NCBI GenBank assembly: GCA_023134955.1
Contig: JAGLUC010000396.1
Location: forward strand, 1 to 13,066
Reading direction: 5' to 3'
Source: Methylococcales bacterium
GTDB lineage: Bacteria; Pseudomonadota; Gammaproteobacteria; Methylococcales; Methylomonadaceae
DNA: 13,066 bases
Positions 6,501 through 11,662 of this stretch are shown one piece after another. A program made the translations under genes and the position numbers. Position 1 is the stretch's first letter, and the number at the start of each line of letters is the position of its first letter. The notes beneath the pieces are model-generated. The model saw only the letters and a program-made list of their open reading frames with translations. It did not search any database and was not told where the DNA came from.

Positions 6501-9325
6501 GCGATAAACTCAATTGACCTTTTACTATTGGCATTGATGTAATTAAGTTTTCCATCCGCCTTATAAGCAATCAAATAATCTAACGGTGAAATTAGTACCG
6601 AATTAGATGCCGTGACACTGCGTCCACCTGCCTGATCAAAGCCTTGGGCAATAAATTGAAGATTATAGGTGCCAGCTCTAAACTTTTGAAGATCAATATC
6701 AAAATTAACCAAGCCATCTGAGTCTGTTTGTTGCAAGGCTAAAACCTCATTCAAGCTTAATGGAGTTTTATCTTTATCAAAGAATGGATCAGTAAAAATA
6801 TAATCTTCATATTCCTTAAAATTAAAATTAGCAGGGGTAATAATTAACCGCCCCTTCATTTTCCTGTCTTGAGCAGGAATACCAAACAAGTTTTTCAATT
6901 CTACTTTGGCAGTAATCTTATCTTTGGTATTCCAGCCTTTGTCAGCCACATCGACCAGCCTACTCGTAATCTTCATGGTATCAGGCTGAAATTCTTCAAC
7001 TTTGAAACTTGTTGATCCGATCTCTCTACCTCTTCGATTATGATCGCGAATAAGATGTATTGATACTTTATATCGCCCGGTATTAGAAGTTGCGTCAAGT
7101 GGATACTGAAAATCAAACAAGCTTTTTTCTGGCAGTCTTATCCTTTTCACCTTGACTGCATTATTTTTTGGGCCTCGCACCACAACCTCTAATGGAATAC
7201 CTGCTGCATCTGTTAAATCTCCATTTTTAACCACAGCTGCAATATTTACCTTTTCACCTGGTCTATAGATACCTCTGTCTGAAAAAACAAACGCATTCAA
7301 TACATCTTTTCGATAATAACTGGATGAAACTCCACCAATATCAAATTTTGAAAGATTAATCTGACGAGAATGTCGATTAAAAGGGATAAATGAAATATCA
7401 GACTTTGCTTTTACAATGTAAACAGTCGCTTGTTTTTCATTTTTAAAGTCTCTTGTTGATGGAAAAGTAACATGTCCATCTGCCGAAGTAACTCTTGTGT
7501 AAAGTGCAATACCATTTTTTCCTAATAGCTCAACTTTTGCACCTGAAACTGGTCGTCCCGTCTGAATAGACTGCACAAATACATCATGTGTCGCATCTAA
7601 ATTATCTTTAACGATAACCCCAAGGTCTGTTACTAATATAAGCCGTGTATCTTTGACATTGTATATTTCATGATGCTTTTTATTTAAGCCTTTAACATCA
7701 ACAAAAAACAAACCAAAGCGATTATCTTGTTGTGACAAATGTTTTGATAGATCCAGTGATGAATAAACTGCTTGTTTGGGATGCTCCAGTTTAATATCAA
7801 CAATCTCCTCAACAAATTCTGAAATATTATTTGAATTAAATGTCCAGTTATTAAATATTGGACTTTTAATATCACCACTTGTTTGAGAAATTAAATGATA
7901 TAGCTGACCTTCTAACAGCCTGCCAACCGTATATTTTAAAGCAGGCACGCCTCTGGATAAAATGCTGAGTTTATGCTCGCCTGAATAGGTTAATATTGAA
8001 CCCTCTCCTGATATATCAACCTCTTTAGGATACTCAGGCACCCTCTCTACCGTGTCATAAAATGAAGCGTGTACAAATTTATTCACCGAGGTTAATTTTG
8101 GCTCAATCTTCATGTAAACCTGTCTACCCTCAGGTACATCAAGGACAAAGCTATATATTTTTGAGCTGTCTCTTTCATTAGCTATTAGTTTAATATCAAC
8201 TTGCTTGCTGTTTCTCAAGACACTATTAGAAACTTCTCTGGGCGACTTCCAAACAGTATATTTACGCTTATATTTAGGCAATAGATAAACCGAGATTTTA
8301 TTGAGTAATTCTTTTTCCTCAATATCATCTGTAAACTCAAGTATAAGAACCTGCTCAGGCTCGTTCTGTTTATTTCTTACAATCTGTATATTTGCATTTT
8401 TTATTTTTAAAAAACTATAAATATCGGGAACCAATACTTTTTTATCTGATTTTTTATCCGTACCTGAACCACCCAAAATAGTTTTTACACCATCAGCAAT
8501 ATTAATTTTCATGTAATTGGGTTTATCAGGCAGCGAAACAGGCTCTGACTGTATATACACCTCACGTTGATTGTTGCTATACCTTACATTAAATTTATAA
8601 GGCTTGGCATCTTGATTGATGCTTGATCCAGAGGGTCGCATAGCCATTGATAAGTTTTGTTCAAGAGACGCTTTATCAACGGGATGGGTAAAACCGAGTG
8701 TAGCTATAACTCTTCTTACTGTTATATCTTGAGGGTCTTGATAGAACTCAATACTACTAAAATTAACAGCAAATTCAGGGGTTGAAAACTGATAAGAATC
8801 AGCAGACAACTTTGCTTCGGCAATAAAAATACTTTTATCAAATGTGACTGTATAACGTACACCAGCAGGCCAATCACTCTCAGGTTCAAATTGCATAATC
8901 CTGTCAGTCGTCCATACCCACTTGCCCTTCTTAGCTGGTGACAAGTTAATTCCCGTTGTAATTTCCTCACCTACCAAATCAATTCTAGCGACTGATGGCA
9001 GTCCACTGGGACGAGCCTGGTCATCATTTAATTTTGAAAAATCATATTTGAATTCTACCGATACATTGCCAGGGCTTGCCCCCTCAATATTCGGCGTTAA
9101 TCCAGGACTTTGTATGTAGGCTTTAACTGTGATGGGCTTAGGCAATGTCAGATAATACTGATAACCAGCAGCCATTAAAATAATAACAACACAGACACTC
9201 CAGAATACTAATGGACGCATCTTTCTCATATCATTGATAGCACTCATCCACTGTGGTGGAGTCCAGTCAAATTGACCAAAAATAACAGCAAGCATTTTAA
9301 TGGGTAGAAGAAAAATTGTTTTCAC
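3584..9325 (-). CDS. Large membrane-anchored bacterial alpha-2-macroglobulin with thioester motif
   Basis: This is a periplasmic protease trap of the YfhM/ECAM type: a protease cuts an exposed bait segment, and the activated thioester then links to it covalently. At 1913 residues it is well above E. coli YfhM (1653). Residues 38-58 form a single membrane segment. The E. coli protein is a lipoprotein, but no lipobox is seen here. Many macroglobulin-type domains follow, including an MG2-like segment with SDRGIYRPGEK at 682-692, a bait-region-domain segment near 1050-1095 and an A2M segment at about 1252-1330. The thioester domain has GCTEQ at 1465-1469 (Cys1466 and Gln1469) and a QLGDGGFSFWPGG stretch at 1508-1520. 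C-terminal macroglobulin domains cover about 1790-1905. I count only two cysteines, 45 in the membrane segment and 1466. The start is GTG, with AAGGAT (9332-9337 on the opposite strand) upstream. PBP1C follows in the same operon, an association known in many proteobacteria. Confidence 0.95.
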   Translation of the reverse strand: MKTIFLLPIKMLAVIFGQFDWTPPQWMSAINDMRKMRPLVFWSVCVVIILMAAGYQYYLTLPKPITVKAYIQSPGLTPNIEGASPGNVSVEFKYDFSKLNDDQARPSGLPSVARIDLVGEEITTGINLSPAKKGKWVWTTDRIMQFEPESDWPAGVRYTVTFDKSIFIAEAKLSADSYQFSTPEFAVNFSSIEFYQDPQDITVRRVIATLGFTHPVDKASLEQNLSMAMRPSGSSINQDAKPYKFNVRYSNNQREVYIQSEPVSLPDKPNYMKINIADGVKTILGGSGTDKKSDKKVLVPDIYSFLKIKNANIQIVRNKQNEPEQVLILEFTDDIEEKELLNKISVYLLPKYKRKYTVWKSPREVSNSVLRNSKQVDIKLIANERDSSKIYSFVLDVPEGRQVYMKIEPKLTSVNKFVHASFYDTVERVPEYPKEVDISGEGSILTYSGEHKLSILSRGVPALKYTVGRLLEGQLYHLISQTSGDIKSPIFNNWTFNSNNISEFVEEIVDIKLEHPKQAVYSSLDLSKHLSQQDNRFGLFFVDVKGLNKKHHEIYNVKDTRLILVTDLGVIVKDNLDATHDVFVQSIQTGRPVSGAKVELLGKNGIALYTRVTSADGHVTFPSTRDFKNEKQATVYIVKAKSDISFIPFNRHSRQINLSKFDIGGVSSSYYRKDVLNAFVFSDRGIYRPGEKVNIAAVVKNGDLTDAAGIPLEVVVRGPKNNAVKVKRIRLPEKSLFDFQYPLDATSNTGRYKVSIHLIRDHNRRGREIGSTSFKVEEFQPDTMKITSRLVDVADKGWNTKDKITAKVELKNLFGIPAQDRKMKGRLIITPANFNFKEYEDYIFTDPFFDKDKTPLSLNEVLALQQTDSDGLVNFDIDLQKFRAGTYNLQFIAQGFDQAGGRSVTASNSVLISPLDYLIAYKADGKLNYINANSKRSIEFIAVDSGLNKIEKKNLTFKRVEIQHISTLIKQRNGTYKYQTVKKQQEVESKSLEIVGKNYSYVIDTKQAGDFAIEIVDEKQRKLARVEYSVVGYGNLMGKLDKNAELQLKLNKADYLPDEIIEMNIKAPYKGAGLITIETDKVHHFKWFQSNSKSTMQTIRVPKKLEGTAYVNVSFVRDVGSKEIFSSPLSYAVQPFSIDKSNRIIDVKLDVKDIVRPGKPMEIAYQASKKSKMIIFAIDEGILQVAKYKTPQPLEHFLKKRSLGVRTLQILDLILPEFDLIKELSASGGGSSEERKALAKNLNPFARKVDKPAVYWSGIIDADSQTQKVIFNVPDTFAGSLKVMAVAIGDTAMGVASEKSIVRGPFVISPNVLTQVAPGDEFMVTVGIANIIEGSGKNADVDVKVHASEHLELLGKATSKLNIDEGSEGKFSFKVKAKDKLGAAQLTLTVKHKNEQASRTASLSVRPAMPYYTSFESGFKDNGELDLHLSRKLYAELAKQSISASASPLVLVDGLTSYLETFPHGCTEQVVSKVFPLVGLMMHPAYMPHVKEVKLHFAHVIDKLRERQLGDGGFSFWPGGGHTAAYPTIYAMHFLIESKELGYPVPADMLRRGKDYLTAYVGRSVSSRAGARDRANAIYLLTRLSVVTTNYLVDLQEQLQQQYKNQWEKDLTASYMAATYQLLQKDDEASRLISGYKLGSHDGSKADDFHSSLTQDAQHIYLLAKHFESRAKNLAGEELLKLTNKIFKGEYNTISSAYSILALGAYSKLALDNKFDENITFAALLKDKKRKVLDVKSKPFKSANYSVNTERVEVKGDKPLYFLNVQSGFNADLPRKVIAEGIEIHRDFLDDKGNKITSFEQGKEVTVRLRVRALKGQNLTNVAVIDLLPGGFEVIRNSVSRTAYNWKADYIGIREDRVVYYGDFDSTVRDLTYKVKLTSAGEFVIPPSYAESMYDRSIRAVSKAGRFKVTASK

Positions 9326-9348
9326 AACTGTATCCTTATATTCTGATA

Positions 9349-9354
9349 ATTATA
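9349..9354 (-). promoter_or_regulatory. -10 box for the macroglobulin-pbpC operon
   Basis: On the minus strand this reads TATAAT, an exact sigma-70 -10 consensus. Transcription would start near 9342, leaving a leader of about 17 bases that carries the AAGGAT ribosome binding site. No recognisable -35 box lies 16-18 bases upstream, so the promoter may need an activator. The box lies against a TATACTCTTT repeat (9351-9360) that recurs at the end of the neighbouring palindrome. Confidence 0.45.
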
Positions 9355-9435
9355 CTCTTTGATTTAAATAAACCTTATCACACAAAGCCATCATATTAAT
9401 GAGAAGACATTAACCCATCTAAAAAAATACTGCGC

Positions 9436-9599
9436 ATATACTCTTTACGTTTAAAAACACACCATTTCAGTATCTGGATTATTGTGATGAGCCAGGCGTA
9501 AAGTAGCAGGAATAGCAATCTATTTCAATACCTTACAACAACGCCCATCGCGATAAGGTACGTGCTGAAGTGGGGTATTCTTGAGCGTGAAGAGTATAT
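9436..9599. repeat. Diverged palindromic (MITE-like) element of about 164 bp
   Basis: The ends are inverted repeats: ATATACTCTTTACG (9436-9449) against CGTGAAGAGTATAT (9586-9599), with 13 of 14 positions matching. The pairing continues inward. Over the next 25 positions about 16 match and most differences are transitions, including ACC.TTTCAG against ACC.CTTCAG. A further block, TTATTGTGATGAGC, faces TTATCGCGATGGGC. Near the centre TACCTTA (9529-9535) pairs with TAAGGTA (9554-9560). The pattern fits an old non-autonomous transposable element, or a long RNA hairpin decaying by single substitutions. It encodes no protein. No target-site duplication could be fixed in the AT-rich flanks. Confidence 0.6.
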
Positions 9600-9622
9600 A
9601 ATATTTCTCCTTTTAAATAACA

Positions 9623-9656
9623 CTGTCATCATCCTGTAATAAAGATGTAATACACT
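9623..9656 (+). promoter_or_regulatory. PhoB box and promoter of the phosphate transporter
   Basis: Three 7-base units lie exactly 11 bases apart: CTGTCAT (9623-9629), CTGTAAT (9634-9640) and ATGTAAT (9645-9651). The known PhoB box is two CTGTCAT-like units at an 11-base period taking the place of the -35 box. TACACT at 9651-9656 begins 10 bases after the second unit, the spacing I recall for the E. coli phoA promoter, and is a fair -10. Transcription would start near 9663, about 45 bases before the ATG. The third unit overlaps the -10 by one base, so it could serve extra activation or repression. Location in front of a phosphate transporter supports the call. Confidence 0.75.
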
Positions 9657-9707
9657 CGCAATCTTTGTCATAATTGACATTATTCACAATATGCTCGGAA
9701 AAGTATA

Positions 9708-11264
9708 ATGACCAAATCAAACATACAAAGCACCCCCCTTATAAATCAAGATTTTTTTAAAGCCTTATCCGCTTTTACTTTTATCTTAATTGTTATTTAT
9801 TTTGTATCTGCCTTTATTCTGCCAGATGGTAGCAGTAATGTTTTAGTTGTTGCGGCTGCTTTTGGTGCTTATATGGCACTTAATATTGGTGCTAATGATG
9901 TTGCCAATAATGTTGGCCCAGCGGTAGGCTCTAAAGCCATATCATTAGCTGGCGCGATTATTATTGCCGCCATTTTTGAGTCTGCTGGTGCAATCATTGC
10001 GGGTGGTGATGTGGTTAGTACCATTAAAAAAGGTATTATTGATCCTTCTTTAATTTCTGATCCTGATACCTTTATCTGGCTAATGATGGCTGCATTATTA
10101 GCCGCTGCAATCTGGCTTAATATTGCAACAGCATTTAATGCACCTGTTTCTACTACACATTCAATTGTGGGTGGTGTTCTGGGTGCAGGTATTGCTGCGG
10201 GTGGTTTTGGTATTGCCAACTGGGATGCCTTTGGAAAAATCGCTGCCAGCTGGATTATTTCTCCCTTATTTGGTGGGATTATCGCCGCCTCATTTCTTTA
10301 TTTAATTAAACGAACCATTACCTATAGGGACGATAAAATAACTGCGGCTAAACAAATTGTGCCTCTGCTTATTTCTCTGATGGCCTGGGTTTTTTCAACC
10401 TATTTGATTTTGAAAGGTCTTAAAAAACTATGGAAACTTGATGTTTTTATGGCTGGCGGTATTGGTCTTGCCATTGCCATTGTGGTATTTATAATCATAT
10501 CGCCTCTTATCAGGAAATCGGCGAGTCAACTTAAAAACTCAAAGACCAGTGTTAATACTCTTTTCACTCTACCCTTGATTTTCTCAGCAGCCTTACTTAG
10601 TTTTGCCCATGGTGCTAATGATGTGGCTAATGCCATTGGACCTCTTGCAGCCATTAACGACGCTATTTTTAATGCTGGTATTACCACAAAAGCAGTTATA
10701 CCTCTATGGGTAATGCTTGTTGGTGCAGGTGGTATAGCAGTTGGTTTAGCCTTATATGGACCAAAACTCATTAAAACAGTAGGTAGTGAAATTACTGAAC
10801 TCGATAAAATGCGTGCTTTCTGTATTGCCATGGCAGCAGCGATTACGGTTATTATCGCCAGCCAATTAGGTTTACCTGTTAGCTCGACCCATATTGCTGT
10901 CGGTGCTATTTTTGGTGTTGGTTTTTTACGTGAATACTTAAAGCACAGCAATGCCAAAAGAATTGAAGAAATCAGAGAACACCACCTAAATGATAATCCT
11001 GAAAAAGTTGAAATACTTCTACAAGAATTTGAAAATGCTTCACTTGAATCAAAAGCAAAAATTCTATCTGACCTAAAAGCTAAAAAAGCAATTACACGAT
11101 TATCAGGTAAAGAGCGCAAGAGCTTAAAGAAAGTTTACAAACAAGAACTTGTTAAACGTTCACATCTATATAAGATCGCAACTGCGTGGATTGTGACGGT
11201 TCCACTGTCTGGACTTTTAGCTGCCTTTTTATTCTTTACCATTCGTGGGTTTATGCTTCCTTAG
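9708..11264 (+). CDS. PiT-family inorganic phosphate transporter
   Basis: This inner-membrane permease takes up phosphate, probably as a metal-phosphate complex with protons or as a sodium symporter; the sequence does not decide which. The 518-residue protein has the two family repeats, each with its signature: GANDVANN at 61-68 with PVSTTH at 146-151, and GANDVANA at 302-309 with PVSSTH at 390-395. About a dozen hydrophobic segments are visible. Residues about 411-487 form a highly charged, soluble, probably cytoplasmic stretch (KRIEEIREHH, KERKSLKK) just before the last membrane segment (about 489-512). The ribosome binding site is modest (GGAA at 9697-9700). The PhoU-like partner gene often found beside PiT genes is absent. 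The PhoB box upstream implies control by phosphate supply. Confidence 0.95.
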   Translation: MTKSNIQSTPLINQDFFKALSAFTFILIVIYFVSAFILPDGSSNVLVVAAAFGAYMALNIGANDVANNVGPAVGSKAISLAGAIIIAAIFESAGAIIAGGDVVSTIKKGIIDPSLISDPDTFIWLMMAALLAAAIWLNIATAFNAPVSTTHSIVGGVLGAGIAAGGFGIANWDAFGKIAASWIISPLFGGIIAASFLYLIKRTITYRDDKITAAKQIVPLLISLMAWVFSTYLILKGLKKLWKLDVFMAGGIGLAIAIVVFIIISPLIRKSASQLKNSKTSVNTLFTLPLIFSAALLSFAHGANDVANAIGPLAAINDAIFNAGITTKAVIPLWVMLVGAGGIAVGLALYGPKLIKTVGSEITELDKMRAFCIAMAAAITVIIASQLGLPVSSTHIAVGAIFGVGFLREYLKHSNAKRIEEIREHHLNDNPEKVEILLQEFENASLESKAKILSDLKAKKAITRLSGKERKSLKKVYKQELVKRSHLYKIATAWIVTVPLSGLLAAFLFFTIRGFMLP

Positions 11265-11340
11265 AACAAAGGGCATCCCTATTAATTCATGACTGGAATC
11301 TATACACTCAAAATATTAGATAACTCAGTTGCCAAAACCA

Positions 11341-11457
11341 ATGTCATCAAGTTAAGAAAACTGAAATAGGATGTGCTGATGTTAGGAAGCGCATCAATCG
11401 CGAAGATGCGCTTCGTTCCTCAGCACATCCTATGTTATCACCTTAACTTAACGACAT
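11341..11457. repeat. Intergenic palindrome of about 117 bp
   Basis: Three nested arm pairs share one centre near 11400. The outer pair is ATGTCATCAAGTTAAG (11341-11356) against 11442-11457, with 14 of 16 matching. The middle pair is ATAGGATGTGCTGA (11366-11379) against 11420-11433, a perfect 14. The inner pair is GAAGCGCATC (11386-11395) against GATGCGCTTC (11405-11414), a perfect 10, around the palindrome TCGCGA (11398-11403). From memory, AGGATGTGCTGA-type palindromes with a GCGCATC core recur between genes in several proteobacteria, which fits a dispersed MITE-like repeat. As RNA it would fold strongly and could end transcription of the transporter, though no T-run follows. Confidence 0.8.
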
Positions 11458-11460
11458 GGG

Positions 11461-11597
11461 GGGCTCTAAACCATTAATTTCGACCCCATAGGTTTTGCGT
11501 CTTTACTTGAACCCGTTATTTGTTTACAAGCACCCACATATTTTCCTAAATAGCCAAAATTAAAAGGAACGGCGACAACTGGGAATCATTAGTAAAG
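11461..11597. repeat. Degraded repeat-like segment, readable on both strands
   Basis: On the plus strand, from about 11471 to 11553, a frame reads peptides such as EPVICLQAPTYFPK before a TAG, and then PKLKGTATTGNH up to a TAG at about 11592. On the minus strand a frame reads NFGYLGKYVGACKQ and ends after GSKLMV. Neither frame has a plausible start codon and ribosome binding site. I have an uncertain memory of the plus-strand peptide from short hypothetical proteins called in other gammaproteobacteria. That would suit a dispersed element with a CAG-to-TAG change, but no protein function is claimed. Confidence 0.3.
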
Positions 11598-11598
11598 T

Positions 11599-11628
11599 GT
11601 GACACAATTAACGGGCAATTCCTTTAAT
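11599..11628 (+). promoter_or_regulatory. Putative sigma-70 promoter of the Lon-related protease
   Basis: GTGACA (11599-11604) and TTTAAT (11623-11628) each match the sigma-70 boxes at five of six positions and are 18 bases apart. The leader would be about 28 bases. ACACAA (11602-11607) and TTGTGT (11633-11638) form a loose inverted repeat around the -10 that could be an operator. No heat-shock (sigma-32) promoter was recognised. Confidence 0.45.
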
Positions 11629-11662
11629 ATTGTTGTGTAAAAATAGCGTGATTAAGGATCCT

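Larger units (their letters stand above)
9326..9707. other. Divergent intergenic control region
   Basis: These 382 bases separate the leftward macroglobulin-pbpC operon from the rightward phosphate transporter. From left to right they hold the operon's ribosome binding site and -10 box, a near-featureless AT-rich stretch (about 9378-9435), a diverged palindrome (9436-9599), a three-unit PhoB-type box with a correctly placed -10, and a short TGTCA-TAAT-TGACA palindrome at 9666-9679 in the predicted leader of the transporter mRNA. I see no open frame that looks like a gene. Confidence 0.7.
11265..11662. other. Gene-free region with palindrome, degraded repeat and promoter
   Basis: After the transporter stop there is a tiny AGGG-CAT-CCCT hairpin (11270-11280) without a T-run, then about 60 unremarkable bases. 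A palindrome of about 117 bp fills 11341-11457. The stretch 11461-11597 is readable in frame on both strands, as described separately. The last 70 bases carry a promoter for the protease gene. No complete gene is visible. Confidence 0.6.

Noticed and set aside
9529..9560. TACCTTA/TAAGGTA pair as an integron attC-like site
   Set aside because: No flanking core sites with the expected consensus. The pair is explained as the centre of the longer palindrome.
9674..9709. TTGACA (9674-9679) with TATAAT (9704-9709) as a promoter for the transporter
   Set aside because: The spacer is 24 bases, far too long, and the TATAAT overlaps the start codon.
10526..11119. 197-codon open frame on the minus strand, antisense to the transporter
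   Set aside because: It is a shadow of the transporter gene, whose signature motifs are intact on the plus strand. The antisense peptide looks like no protein family.
11270..11280. AGGG-CAT-CCCT hairpin after the transporter as a terminator
   Set aside because: Only four base pairs and no T-run after it. The larger palindrome further on is the better candidate.
11458..11560. Resemblance to a GEMM (c-di-GMP-I) riboswitch on the minus strand, from an ACGCAAAACC stretch
   Set aside because: The paired first half of the motif and the tetraloop receptor are missing, and no gene lies downstream on that strand.
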